Positions 1 to 7,443 of a DNA stretch of 64,000 nt are shown piece after piece (position 1 is the first letter of the stretch; each line of letters opens with the position of its first letter). Source of the DNA: Comamonas sp. (GTDB taxonomy: Bacteria > Pseudomonadota > Gammaproteobacteria > Burkholderiales > Burkholderiaceae_C); the NCBI GenBank assembly GCA_021166775.1, contig JAJPEQ010000013.1, forward strand, positions 558,001-622,000, written 5' to 3'. The notes beneath the pieces were generated by a model, which made no database searches, had not been told where the DNA came from, and saw only the letters and a list, made by a program, of their open reading frames with translations. The translations under genes were made by a program, and so were the position numbers.

Positions 1-1021
1 TCAGGAATGCATCCGAGAAAAAGGCCGCTTCCGACAGTGCCCTGTCCTGGCTGAAACTCGCTCTGGCCGCATCCACCATCAACGGCGAACCGCAGGCATA
101 TACCTCGTGGTCTGACAGATCCGCATAGTCATCGAGCACTGCCTGGTGCACCAAGCCGCTGCGGCCTTGCCAGGCGTCCTGCGTGTCGGCGTCCGACACG
201 ACAGGCACGTAACCGAGCGTCGGCATCTGCGCCTGGCGTGCACGCACCCAATCGTCCATGTACAGATCGCGCGGTCGGCGCACGCCCCAATAAAGCGCAA
301 CCCTGCGCGGGCTCTGCATGAACTGCAGATGCTCGATCAAGGCCTTGATGGGCGCAAATCCGGTTCCCGAGGCCAGCAAAACAATGGGTTTGCCAGAATC
401 CTCATGCAAACGAAAGCTGCCGAACGGCCCCTCGATGCGGAGGATGTCCCTTTCCTTCAGCGCGCTGAAGACGTGGTCGGTAAATCGCCCTCCGGGCGTA
501 TGGCGCAGGTGCAATTCCAGCCCGGGCGAGTCTTCCTGGGTGTGCGGCGCATTCGCGATGGAGTAGGCGCGTCGGGTGCCATCGCGCAAGATGAACTCGA
601 TGTACTGACCCGCAAAGTAGCCGAAATTGGCGCCAACGGGCAGGCTTACCCGAACCCGCATGACGTCGTCCGCGACACGTTCGAGGCTGGCCACGCGCAC
701 GGGAAGCTTGCGCACGGGGAAGCTGTCGGCACCAGTAACCTGCTCCGAATGCAACACCAGGTCGGAATCCGCAAAGGCACTGCAGGCGAGAATGACGCCC
801 GCGGCCTCTTCGCTCGCGCTCAGTGCGTGGCTCGAGTGGGCTCGCAAGTGCACCTGGCCACTCACCATGCGGCATTTGCAGGAGCCGCATGCACCGTCCT
901 TGCAGCCATAGGGCATGGGAATGTTCTGCCGGATCGCAGCGGCCAGCACCGTTTCATCGGCATGCACCTCGAACGCGCGCCCGCTGGGCAGGACACTCAC
1001 CTGGAATACGCTGTCAGACAT
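1..1021 (-). CDS. 2Fe-2S ferredoxin / FAD / NAD(P) reductase (CDP-6-deoxy-glucoseen reductase-like), 3' end outside window
   Basis: Read from ATG at 1021 leftward with no stop before the window edge, so the C-terminus is missing. The N-terminus is a plant-type ferredoxin domain with the iron-sulfur ligands C40, C45, C48 and C80 (PYGCKDGACGSC...LACS). A flavin-binding motif RAYSIANAP and a nucleotide-binding motif GTGFAPI follow, the order seen in single-polypeptide reductases such as the CDP-6-deoxy-delta-3,4-glucoseen reductase family and oxygenase reductases. It would pass electrons from NAD(P)H through FAD to the iron-sulfur centre. The partner enzyme is not in the window, so the substrate is unknown. 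It is divergent from the SDR-type gene with about 45 bp between them. Confidence 0.85.
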   Translation of the reverse strand, partial: MSDSVFQVSVLPSGRAFEVHADETVLAAAIRQNIPMPYGCKDGACGSCKCRMVSGQVHLRAHSSHALSASEEAAGVILACSAFADSDLVLHSEQVTGADSFPVRKLPVRVASLERVADDVMRVRVSLPVGANFGYFAGQYIEFILRDGTRRAYSIANAPHTQEDSPGLELHLRHTPGGRFTDHVFSALKERDILRIEGPFGSFRLHEDSGKPIVLLASGTGFAPIKALIEHLQFMQSPRRVALYWGVRRPRDLYMDDWVRARQAQMPTLGYVPVVSDADTQDAWQGRSGLVHQAVLDDYADLSDHEVYACGSPLMVDAARASFSQDRALSEAAFFSDAFL

Positions 1022-1066
1022 GGGCGGTTATGCTCCAAACGCTCTTGAAATTGCCAAGGCCCGATT

Positions 1067-1999
1067 TTGCCTTTCTGTCCAAAACCCTCGGGCGCGCTGC
1101 CCTCCCGCTTTCGTCGCCCGCGCCTGCTCATCATCGGCTGCGGTGATGTAGGACTGCGCGCCGTGCAGGCTCTAGGACGCGGCCGGCGCGTGCTGGCGCT
1201 GAGCTCGTCCCCGGATCGGCTGGATCTGTTGCGCGCCGCCGGGGTGGTGCCGCTGCGGGGAAATCTGGACGATCCGGACTCGCTGGCACGGCTTGCCGGC
1301 CTTGCCACGCACGTCCTGCACCTGGCACCCCCACCGCCAACAGGGGTGCACGATCCACGCACGAAGGCGCTGGTCCGGGCCCTGGCACGGCGCAGTCCAC
1401 CGCGCACGCTGATCTACATCTCGACCAGTGGGGTGTATGGCGACTGTGGCGGTGCGCGGGTGTCCGAGACGCGGCCGCTGGCGCCCGCCACGCCGCGGGC
1501 CAGGCGCAGGGCCGACGCCGAGGCACAACTGCGCCGGTGGGGGCGGCGTGGCATTCGCGTCAGCCTGCTGCGCGTGTCCGGCATCTATGGCGGCAACCGC
1601 GCCGGCGGCGGGGCACGTACCCGCCTGCTGCGCCGCCAGCCTTTGCCGCAAGAGCCGGATGATCCCTACGTCAATCGCATCCATGCGGACGACCTTGCGC
1701 GCGCCTGCGTACTCGCGCTATGGCGCGCGCGCCCTCAGCGGGTTTACAACGTCTGCGACCTCAGTCATCTGCGACTGGGGGAATATTTTGATCTTGCGGC
1801 CGACCTGCTGGGCCTTGCGCGCCTTCCGCGCATCAGCCTGGCGCAGGCCAGGCGCGAACTGACGCCTGAATTTCTGAGCTTTCTGGCCGAATCCAGACGT
1901 CTCATGGCTCAGCGCATGCAAGAAGAACTGGGATTGAAGCTCAACTATCCCACGGCGCGGGAAGGTCTGCGCGCCGATCTCGGGGCTCAGCGCGGATAG
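1067..1999 (+). CDS. SDR-type NAD(P)-binding protein (NAD-dependent epimerase/dehydratase family)
   Basis: About 310 residues. A Rossmann nucleotide-binding motif (LLIIGCGDVGLRAVQAL) lies near the N-terminus, followed by a central STSGVYGD segment and a later RVSGIYG segment, typical of extended SDR proteins. The usual YxxxK catalytic pair is not obvious, so enzyme activity is uncertain; the family includes YeeZ-like proteins of unknown function. No ATG lies near the expected N-terminus, and TTG at 1067 is the most plausible start. The last 13 bp overlap the convergent DUF4124 gene. Substrate cannot be assigned. Confidence 0.7.
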   Translation: MPFCPKPSGALPSRFRRPRLLIIGCGDVGLRAVQALGRGRRVLALSSSPDRLDLLRAAGVVPLRGNLDDPDSLARLAGLATHVLHLAPPPPTGVHDPRTKALVRALARRSPPRTLIYISTSGVYGDCGGARVSETRPLAPATPRARRRADAEAQLRRWGRRGIRVSLLRVSGIYGGNRAGGGARTRLLRRQPLPQEPDDPYVNRIHADDLARACVLALWRARPQRVYNVCDLSHLRLGEYFDLAADLLGLARLPRISLAQARRELTPEFLSFLAESRRLMAQRMQEELGLKLNYPTAREGLRADLGAQRG

Positions 2000-2634
2000 C
2001 TTCTGCCCTGCACGTCGTAGCAGCGAAAGACGTTGCAGTTGACCATTTCGGGCTTGCGCTCGGCCCGGTGCGGTCTCGGGGGGCGCGGGGGCGGCACGAC
2101 GATCACCGGAGGCACGTAGCCCGGCCCCGCGTAGGCGGGAGGGCGGTTGTTCGTGCGGCGCTGTAGCCTGGCGTATTGCGCAGGCGTGAGGCATGCCAGA
2201 TCGGCGTTGTCCTGCGCCACTGCAATTCTGGTGTTGGTGTCGTAGAGCGTCGGGTCCAGCGCCATGGCGCCTTGCAGCGCGGCGCGTGCCTGCAGGCACT
2301 GGGGGGATTGTGACGGCTCGACAGTGTCGCGTCCTGCCGCTGGCGGCGGCGTTGCGGGGGGCTGCGTGGCTTGCACCTGCTGCTGCTCGCGCTGCATGCG
2401 CAGGGCCTCCCGGGCCTGTTCATACTGGCGTTCGATGTCCTCTGGCGTCTGCTTGGGAGCGACTTCCCTGCGGCTTTGCCCTTGGGCGCAGTCGGCGTCC
2501 GTGTATGTCACGCTGCCCGTGACTGGGTCGGTGCAGCGGATCACCTGGGCATTGCCTGCCAGCGCGCCGCCGAGCAAAAGGGCCGCCAGACAGACCCTGA
2601 GGGCGCGAGCGATGCAATGCCTGTGCCTGACCAT
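1987..2634 (-). CDS. Exported DUF4124 domain protein
   Basis: 215 residues with a basic N-terminus, a hydrophobic stretch (VCLAALLLGGALAGNAQ) and a likely cleavage after the AQ region, so probably periplasmic. The DUF4124 signature follows directly (VIRCTDPVTGSVTYTDADC). A Gln/Glu-rich, probably helical middle and a Pro-rich tail (PPVIVVPPPRPPRP) complete it. The ATG lies 2 bp after the stop of the upstream lipoprotein gene, so the two are probably one operon. Its 3' end overlaps the convergent SDR gene by 13 bp. The molecular function of DUF4124 is unknown. Confidence 0.75.
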   Translation of the reverse strand: MVRHRHCIARALRVCLAALLLGGALAGNAQVIRCTDPVTGSVTYTDADCAQGQSRREVAPKQTPEDIERQYEQAREALRMQREQQQVQATQPPATPPPAAGRDTVEPSQSPQCLQARAALQGAMALDPTLYDTNTRIAVAQDNADLACLTPAQYARLQRRTNNRPPAYAGPGYVPPVIVVPPPRPPRPHRAERKPEMVNCNVFRCYDVQGRSYPR

Positions 2635-2636
2635 GA

Positions 2637-3101
2637 TCAGGGAAATTCGCGTGAATCGCGTCCACCGCGGGGACCACGGTCCCGATTTGGAGGATTCTGT
2701 CGATCTTGCCGCTCCTGCCAGGAGGGGCCTGGCCGCTGGCGGGCATCGGGCGATCGCTCGTGGGGCCGGCGCTGCTGCCAGCGGTCGTCGCCATCGGGTC
2801 TGGAGAATTCACGACGACGCTCGTGCCGGTTTTCACGCCAGCGTGGCTCGTCTCGCCAGTGCGGCGGGGGTGGTCTGCGCGTGGAATCAATCCATATTTG
2901 TCCGCCAAACACCGCCGGTGGGGCGCCATAGAACGCCGGTGGGGCGCCATAGATGGCGGGTGGATAAACCGGGCCGTAGTCCTCGTAGGTCTCATACCCG
3001 TACCCGTCTGCCACCGGAACGGCACAGCCGCCCAGCACCAGAGCGAGTGCCGCGGCGCTGAGCAGCAGGGCAGGCGTTGCATGTCGGCCAAGGTATTGCA
3101 T
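2637..3101 (-). CDS. Putative lipoprotein with YGAPPA repeats
   Basis: 154 residues from ATG 3101; a GTG at 3128 would add 9 residues. The N-terminus is a lipoprotein signal: basic start, hydrophobic core and lipobox LGGC. The mature part has a Tyr-rich segment and two tandem copies of an APP(A)xYG-type heptapeptide, matched at DNA level by a 19-bp direct repeat (2913-2931 and 2934-2952). The C-terminal half is Arg/Pro/Gln-rich and looks disordered. It ends 2 bp before the DUF4124 gene. No family was recognised; an envelope location is inferred from the lipobox. Confidence 0.6.
   Translation of the reverse strand: MQYLGRHATPALLLSAAALALVLGGCAVPVADGYGYETYEDYGPVYPPAIYGAPPAFYGAPPAVFGGQIWIDSTRRPPPPHWRDEPRWRENRHERRREFSRPDGDDRWQQRRPHERSPDARQRPGPSWQERQDRQNPPNRDRGPRGGRDSREFP
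2913..2952. repeat. Two tandem 19-bp repeats within the lipoprotein gene
   Basis: The 19-mer cgccggtggggcgccatag occurs at 2913-2931 and 2934-2952 with a 21-bp period. It encodes repeated Tyr-Gly-Ala-Pro-Pro units in the lipoprotein, a likely site of copy-number variation. Confidence 0.8.
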
Positions 3102-3192
3102 GAGACTCAGACGTGTGGACCGCGACACAGGTTGACCGTGAGGCTCGTGTTTTACCCGTTCTTTACCTCAGGCGCCGGTTCCGAGCCCGAAG

Positions 3193-4434
3193 TCAGACCG
3201 TGCCGTCGGCACGCAAAGCGGCAATCTCGTCCATGCTCATGCCCATTTCCATCAACACTTCCTCGGTATGCTGGCCGAGCGCGGGCGGTGCGCCGTGGTA
3301 GCGCACGGGGGTGTCGGAGAGCCTGAGCGGGCTGGCCACGGTCGATATGCGGGCAATTCCGTCACCGGCCTCGCGTGGCAGATCCACCTTCAGGCCGCGG
3401 GCGTGCACTTGAGGATCGTCAAAAGCCTGGGCGATGGTGTTGATCGGACCGCAAGGCACGGCCTTGTCCTGCAGCAGGGCGATCCACTGGGCGCTGGTGC
3501 GGCTGCGCAGCAGAGGCTGCATCCACGCCAGCAGTTCATCGCGGTGGCGCACCCGCGCCGTGTTGGTGGCGAAACGTTCATCGCAGGCTCGTTGCGCTTG
3601 ACCCGCCGCCATGCAAAAACGCGTGAACTGCCCGTCATTGCCGATGGCCAGCAGCACGCGGCCGTCGCGCGTGGCGAAGTCCTGGTAGGGGGCAAGGCTG
3701 GGGTGCACGTTGCCCGCGCGCGTCGGGGCCTTGCCGCTGGCAAAAAAGCCCGCGGCCTGATTGGCCAGCATGGCCATGCCGACGTCCAGCAACGCGGTAT
3801 CGATGTACTGGCCGCGCCCCGTACGTTCGCGAGCATGCAGGGCCGCGAGAATGGCGTTGCTCGCGTACATCCCTGTCAGGATGTCAATCACGGCCACACC
3901 GGCCTTGAGCGGTCCGCCTCCGGGCTCCCCGTCGGCATGCCCGGTGATGCTCATCAGGCCGCAAGCCGCCTGGACCATGAGGTCATACCCCGCGCGTTCA
4001 GCGTAAGGACCATTCTGGCCAAAGCCCGTGATCGAGCAGTAAACGAGGCGCGGATGGGCCGCGAGCAGATGCTCGTGGTCCAGCCCATGACGCACCAGAC
4101 CACCGACCTTGAAATTCTCGACCACGACGTCGGCCATGCCCGCCATGCGTTGCAGGATCTGCCGCCCCGCAGGACGGGACATGTCGATCGTCACCGAACG
4201 TTTGTTGCGGTTGCAGGCGGTGTAGTAGCTGGCCTGGTCGGTCGGCTGGCCATGGGTATCCTGAAGAAATGGAGGCCCCCAGTGTCGCGTGTCGTCTCCA
4301 TCGACGGGACGCTCGATCTTGACCACGTCCGCGCCGAGATCGGCCAGGATCTGCGTGCACCATGGCCCCGCCAGTACACGCGACAAATCCAGCACCTTGA
4401 TGCCCGACAAAGCTCCCTGCGCGGATGAACCCAT
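3193..4434 (-). CDS. CaiB/BaiF family CoA transferase (family III)
   Basis: 413 residues from ATG 4434; ATG 4449 is an alternative. The N-terminal signature LSGIKVLDLSRVLAGPWCTQ and ADLGADVVKIERP are typical of family III CoA transferases such as formyl-CoA:oxalate CoA-transferase. The catalytic Asp of the family is present in AGYDLMVQA. Such enzymes move CoA between carboxylic acids in the cytoplasm. The acyl group cannot be told from sequence, and no oxalate or carnitine genes lie nearby. It is divergent from a small gene at 4575. Confidence 0.88.
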   Translation of the reverse strand: MGSSAQGALSGIKVLDLSRVLAGPWCTQILADLGADVVKIERPVDGDDTRHWGPPFLQDTHGQPTDQASYYTACNRNKRSVTIDMSRPAGRQILQRMAGMADVVVENFKVGGLVRHGLDHEHLLAAHPRLVYCSITGFGQNGPYAERAGYDLMVQAACGLMSITGHADGEPGGGPLKAGVAVIDILTGMYASNAILAALHARERTGRGQYIDTALLDVGMAMLANQAAGFFASGKAPTRAGNVHPSLAPYQDFATRDGRVLLAIGNDGQFTRFCMAAGQAQRACDERFATNTARVRHRDELLAWMQPLLRSRTSAQWIALLQDKAVPCGPINTIAQAFDDPQVHARGLKVDLPREAGDGIARISTVASPLRLSDTPVRYHGAPPALGQHTEEVLMEMGMSMDEIAALRADGTV

Positions 4435-4574
4435 GGTAAATCGTTCCATTGATCGCACAACCGCCACTGAAGACCAATGGCGGCGCGCCGTGATCGTATT
4501 TCATCGGCTGCGGTTGCGGAACGTGGTGGGATGCGCAAGGATCAAACGACACATGTCGATCGAAGGAGAACACC

Positions 4575-4802
4575 ATGACGACACGAGCGGGCCTCACACG
4601 CGGCGGCAGCTTCGAGGCGACCCTGGATGAAATGCAGGCACTCAAGCGCCTGGAGATTCACCGGGCGCTGAGCGTGCCACAGGCTCTGCACGAACGCCTG
4701 CCGGGGCGCCTGGAGGTGAACGGTCTGATCACCAAGACGGCCGATGGCATGTACGCGCTGACCGAGGCGGGTCGCCACCTCATACGACGCAGCATGAATT
4801 GA
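4575..4802 (+). CDS. Small hypothetical protein, winged-helix-like
   Basis: 75 residues, preceded by a good ribosome site (gaaggaga, about 6 nt upstream of ATG). The C-terminal half (VNGLITKTADGMYALTEAGRHLIRR) resembles the wing of small winged-helix proteins, where a 'G-Y-x-LT-x-G' segment is common. No family was recognised. It stands alone, divergent from the CoA transferase and convergent with tRNA-Leu, whose terminator begins 4 bp after its stop. Confidence 0.55.
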   Translation: MTTRAGLTRGGSFEATLDEMQALKRLEIHRALSVPQALHERLPGRLEVNGLITKTADGMYALTEAGRHLIRRSMN

Positions 4803-4805
4803 CGC

Positions 4806-4842
4806 AAAAAAAGCTGCGCATGGGTTCGTTCATGTGCAGCTT
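4806..4842 (-). terminator. Rho-independent terminator of tRNA-Leu
   Basis: A 12-bp stem with one mismatch (aagctgcgcatg / catgtgcagctt) and an 8-nt loop is followed on the minus strand by a run of seven T. It lies 9 bp beyond the tRNA 3' end. Confidence 0.85.
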
Positions 4843-4850
4843 GTCCGATG

Positions 4851-4935
4851 TGGTGCCCGGGGCCGGACTCGAACCGGCACGCCTCGCGGCGGGGGATTTT
4901 GAGTCCCCTGCGTCTACCAATTTCACCACCCGGGC
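4851..4935 (-). tRNA. tRNA-Leu (anticodon CAA)
   Basis: 85 nt including an encoded CCA. The 7-bp acceptor stem (GCCCGGG / CCCGGGC), the long variable arm typical of class II tRNAs, and the T arm with GGTTCGAGTCC are all visible on the minus strand. The anticodon loop CTCAAAA has CAA at plus-strand 4899-4901, reading UUG leucine codons. Confidence 0.97.
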
Positions 4936-4940
4936 TATTC

Positions 4941-4967
4941 TTCGCGAAGCGCGGAATTATGGCACAG
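4941..4967 (-). promoter_or_regulatory. tRNA-Leu promoter core (-10 CATAAT, GC-rich discriminator)
   Basis: On the minus strand the block reads CTGTGCCATAAT then CCGCGC. The -10 hexamer is at 4956-4961, followed by a GC-rich discriminator typical of stringently controlled stable-RNA promoters. A nearly identical 27-bp block precedes tRNA-Val at 38097-38123. No good -35 box is seen. Confidence 0.55.
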
Positions 4968-4976
4968 TAAGGGGAT

Positions 4977-5882
4977 ATGACCACCTATCCCACGATTGAA
5001 AGCACCATAGGAAAGACGCCGCTTGTCGCATTGGCGAGGCTGGCTGCAACGGGCGATGCCGGGCACGGCAATGTGCTGCTGGCCAAGCTGGAAGGCAACA
5101 ACCCCGCGGGCTCGGTCAAGGACCGGGCGGCCTTGGCGATGATCGACGGCGCGCAGCGGCGCGGCGAAATCTCACCGGGCGATACGCTGATCGAGGCCAC
5201 TTCGGGCAACACCGGCATCGCGCTGGCAATGGTGGCGGCAGTCAAGGGGTACCGCATGGTGCTCGTGATGCCCGAAGACCTGTCGGTGGAACGCGCACAG
5301 ACCATGAAGGCCTACGGCGCGGAGCTGATCCTCACGCCCAAGAGCGGCGGTATGGAATACGCCCGCGACCTGGCGCTGCAGATGGCCGCGCAGGGCAAGG
5401 GCAGGGTGCTGGACCAGTTCGCCAACGAAGACAATCCCCGGGCACATTACGAAACGACCGGCCCCGAAATCTGGGAACAGACAAAGGGGCGCATCACGCA
5501 TTTCGTCAGCGCCATGGGCACCACGGGCACGATCACCGGCGTAGCGCGCTTTCTGCGTGAAAAAAACCCCAAGGTCCGCATCGTGGGCGCTCAGCCCACC
5601 GAGGGCTCGCGCATTCCCGGCATACGCAAATGGCCCGAGGAATACCTGCCCAAAATCTACCGGCCCGAAGTCGTCGATGAGTTGATTTACGTCTCCCAAA
5701 GCGACGCGGAAGACATGGCGCGCCAGCTGGCGGCGCACGAAGGCATCTTTGCCGGTATTTCGTCGGCCGGAGCCTGCTGGGTGGCGCGTCAGATCGCCGC
5801 ACGCGAGCGCGACGCCACCATCGTCTTCATCGTCTGCGACCGGGGCGACCGCTATCTTTCGACGGGCGTTTTTCCCGCCTGA
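4977..5882 (+). CDS. cysM: Cysteine synthase B (O-acetylserine sulfhydrylase)
   Basis: 301 residues, the usual length. It makes cysteine from O-acetylserine and sulfide or thiosulfate in the cytoplasm, with PLP as cofactor. The PLP lysine is K48 in NNPAGSVKDR, and the substrate loop TSGNTG lies at about 75-80. The motif PEDLSVERAQTMKAYGAEL and the C-terminal GISSAGACW favour CysM over CysK. It is divergent from tRNA-Leu. A Nudix gene starts 6 bp after its stop and tusA follows, so the three probably form one transcript. Confidence 0.93.
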   Translation: MTTYPTIESTIGKTPLVALARLAATGDAGHGNVLLAKLEGNNPAGSVKDRAALAMIDGAQRRGEISPGDTLIEATSGNTGIALAMVAAVKGYRMVLVMPEDLSVERAQTMKAYGAELILTPKSGGMEYARDLALQMAAQGKGRVLDQFANEDNPRAHYETTGPEIWEQTKGRITHFVSAMGTTGTITGVARFLREKNPKVRIVGAQPTEGSRIPGIRKWPEEYLPKIYRPEVVDELIYVSQSDAEDMARQLAAHEGIFAGISSAGACWVARQIAARERDATIVFIVCDRGDRYLSTGVFPA

Positions 5883-5887
5883 ACCCC

Positions 5888-6457
5888 ATGGCCTACGAAA
5901 TGCGCTTCTGCCCGAATTGCGCGGGCACGCTTGCGCCCATCGCGCAGATGGAGGACAGCGGCGAAAAAGTGCGTCTGCGCTGCGCCGCCTGCGGCTGGAC
6001 GCACTGGAACAACCCCACCCCCGTCCTCGCTGCCATCGTGGAGGTGGATGGAAAGGTGCTGCTGGCACGCAACGCCGCATGGCCGCCGAAAATGTTCGCG
6101 CTCATCACCGGCTTCATGGAAGCAGGCGAAAGCCCTCAGGAGGGCGTGGCCCGCGAGCTCAAGGAAGAAACCAATCTCGATGCCCGCACCGTTACGCTGG
6201 TGGGTACGTACGAATTTTTGCGCATGAACCAGGTGATCATCGCGTTTCACGTGCAGGCGAGCGGAACCGTGCGACTGTCGCCGGAGCTGCTGGAATACCG
6301 CATGATGGAATTGCAGGATCTCAAGTGCTGGCCGGCCGGAACGGGGTACGCGTTGGCGGACTGGCTGCGCTCGCGTGGCCGGGAGCCCGTGTTTTTCACG
6401 GCCCAGGAGCATCAGGAATGGCGGCACGGGCTGGTTCAGCCAAAGGAAACATCATGA
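5888..6457 (+). CDS. Nudix hydrolase with N-terminal zinc ribbon (NudC-like)
   Basis: 189 residues. Four cysteines (C8, C11, C32, C35; CPNC and CAAC) form a zinc ribbon, followed by a Nudix domain. The Nudix box starts at G75 (GFMEAGESPQEG, then RELKEETNL) with the metal-binding Glu residues in place. The architecture resembles the C-terminal part of the NADH pyrophosphatase NudC but lacks its N-terminal domain, so the nucleotide substrate is uncertain. It follows cysM by 6 bp and overlaps the tusA start by 4 bp (ATGA), indicating translational coupling. Confidence 0.88.
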   Translation: MAYEMRFCPNCAGTLAPIAQMEDSGEKVRLRCAACGWTHWNNPTPVLAAIVEVDGKVLLARNAAWPPKMFALITGFMEAGESPQEGVARELKEETNLDARTVTLVGTYEFLRMNQVIIAFHVQASGTVRLSPELLEYRMMELQDLKCWPAGTGYALADWLRSRGREPVFFTAQEHQEWRHGLVQPKETS

Positions 6458-6681
6458 ACATCGACAGTGAACTGGATGCACGCGGTCTGAATTGCCCATT
6501 GCCCATCCTCAGGGCCAAGAAGGCCTTGACCAAGATGTACAGCGGGCAGCTGCTCAAGGTCATCGCCACAGATCCCGGGTCCATGCGCGACTTTCAAGCA
6601 TTCGCGCGGCAGACCGGCAACGAACTCGTGGAGCAACAGACCCAGGGCGAAGAGTTCATCCACATTCTGCGGCGGCGTTGA
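6454..6681 (+). CDS. tusA: TusA-family sulfurtransferase
   Basis: 75 residues. It starts with the family signature LDARGLNCPLPILRAKKAL, whose Cys carries persulfide sulfur. TusA proteins relay sulfur from cysteine desulfurases for tRNA thiomodification and cofactor synthesis in the cytoplasm. The ATG overlaps the Nudix stop (ATGA). Placement after cysM fits sulfur metabolism. About 90 bp after its stop lies the phage attL/dif-like site. Confidence 0.9.
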   Translation: MNIDSELDARGLNCPLPILRAKKALTKMYSGQLLKVIATDPGSMRDFQAFARQTGNELVEQQTQGEEFIHILRRR

Positions 6682-6759
6682 AAATTGTGAGGGGCGCCTC
6701 CGGCAGTCTTTCGGGACTGGCTGAAATACATCGGAGGACGGTCTGGCCGTCATTGTATG

Positions 6760-6787
6760 ACTTAATACAATGTATATTATGTTTAGT
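6760..6787 (+). other. attL: dif-like Xer site at left prophage end
   Basis: A 28-bp site in the 11-6-11 layout of dif: left arm acttaatacaa, centre tgtata, right arm ttatgtttagt. Centre and right arm closely match the gamma/betaproteobacterial dif pattern (TGTATA then TTATGTTAAAT, 9 of 11 in the arm). The left arm should be host-derived and the right arm phage-derived. The 13-bp core tgtatattatgtt (6771-6783) is repeated exactly at 13975-13987. A perfect 8-bp inverted repeat cattgtat/atacaatg (6751-6758, 6765-6772) overlaps the left arm. Confidence 0.8.
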
Positions 6788-6878
6788 CGCCGCGAGACAG
6801 GCCAAGCGAGCAACCACGAGCCGACCATGGCGGCTCAGTATGCTTTCCCCTATTGACAACAGACTGCGACTAGTCTAG
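6771..6878 (+). other. Displaced 3' end of the phage regulator gene (other half at 13714-13974)
   Basis: Starting at the attL core this stretch stays open in the frame used by the regulator at the other prophage end and stops with TAG at 6876-6878. In the circular phage it would add 31 residues (LVAARQAKRA ... NRLRLV) after the CILC encoded by the core. In the integrated form it has no start of its own and is a stranded coding fragment. It ends 7 bp before the ATG at 6886. Confidence 0.75.
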
Positions 6879-6885
6879 GTGCGCC

Positions 6886-7230
6886 ATGAGAACACCTAGA
6901 CAGATGCCGACATTCTCCGTCCTGCTCGAACAAACCCACGCGCCCGCAGCACTGATCGCCAAGCACCTGGGCGTTACGGAGCGCACCGTGCAGCGCTGGG
7001 CGCGAACAGGCCGCGCGCCGCGCGCGGCGCTGGCGGCACTGTTCTGGGAGACAAATGCAGGACGCGCCGCCGCCGACTGTGAACTGTGGAATTGGGCGCA
7101 GCTACAGATTTTCAAAGCCGAGTGCCTGCAACGACAGAATGAGAAGCTGCGCCGACAAATCGATACGCTGATGGCGCAAGCTCAACGCAACGACGCGGCC
7201 GCGAACGCGCCTCTATACCAGATCGCGTGA
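6886..7230 (+). CDS. Phage helix-turn-helix protein
   Basis: 114 residues. An HTH is visible at about residues 20-45 (LIAKHLGVTERTVQRWARTG), followed by an aromatic segment (LFWETNAG...CELWNWAQLQ) and a helical, probably coiled-coil C-terminus. A short Shine-Dalgarno (aggt) lies 5 nt before ATG. In the circular phage the gene lies 7 bp downstream of the other regulator, suggesting one operon; in the prophage it is cut off from that promoter. It is convergent with the zot operon. Probably a transcription regulator of phage genes; the target is unknown. Confidence 0.75.
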   Translation: MRTPRQMPTFSVLLEQTHAPAALIAKHLGVTERTVQRWARTGRAPRAALAALFWETNAGRAAADCELWNWAQLQIFKAECLQRQNEKLRRQIDTLMAQAQRNDAAANAPLYQIA

Positions 7231-7443
7231 CAGCGCAAAGGCTGTAGATAAGTTCGAGCCGCGATGCGGCTAGATATACGCCAAAGCGCCGATTGCAATG
7301 GGCAAGAGACTGTCCAGGCGTTGACATGGGGTTTGTCACCCCATACCCCGACCCCACCGCTGCGACACAAGGTCTCCGCTCTCGGGGCCCCATGTCGTAA
7401 CCAAAAAGACCAGCCTGCCGCTCCCACCAGGCATGAGAGCCGG
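7231..7443. other. Phage intergenic region between HTH gene and zot
   Basis: 213 bp between convergent genes. It holds a perfect 7-bp hairpin (atggggt/accccat, 7326-7344) and a terminator-like hairpin next to the zot stop. In filamentous phages such a region often carries the origin and packaging signal, but no recognisable nick motif was identified. Confidence 0.5.
7403..7432 (-). terminator. Probable terminator after zot
   Basis: On the minus strand GCCTG and CAGGC can pair around a 10-nt loop and are followed shortly by TCTTTTT. It lies 12 bp past the zot stop. The stem is short, so strength is uncertain. Confidence 0.45.

Noticed and set aside
2264-3061. A 265-codon plus-strand frame opposite the DUF4124 and lipoprotein genes
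   Set aside because: The minus-strand genes have signal peptides and a DUF4124 motif; the plus-strand frame has none.
6751-6772. Perfect palindrome cattgtat/atacaatg as a separate operator
   Set aside because: It overlaps the left Xer arm and centre, so the symmetry is explained at least partly by the dif-like site.
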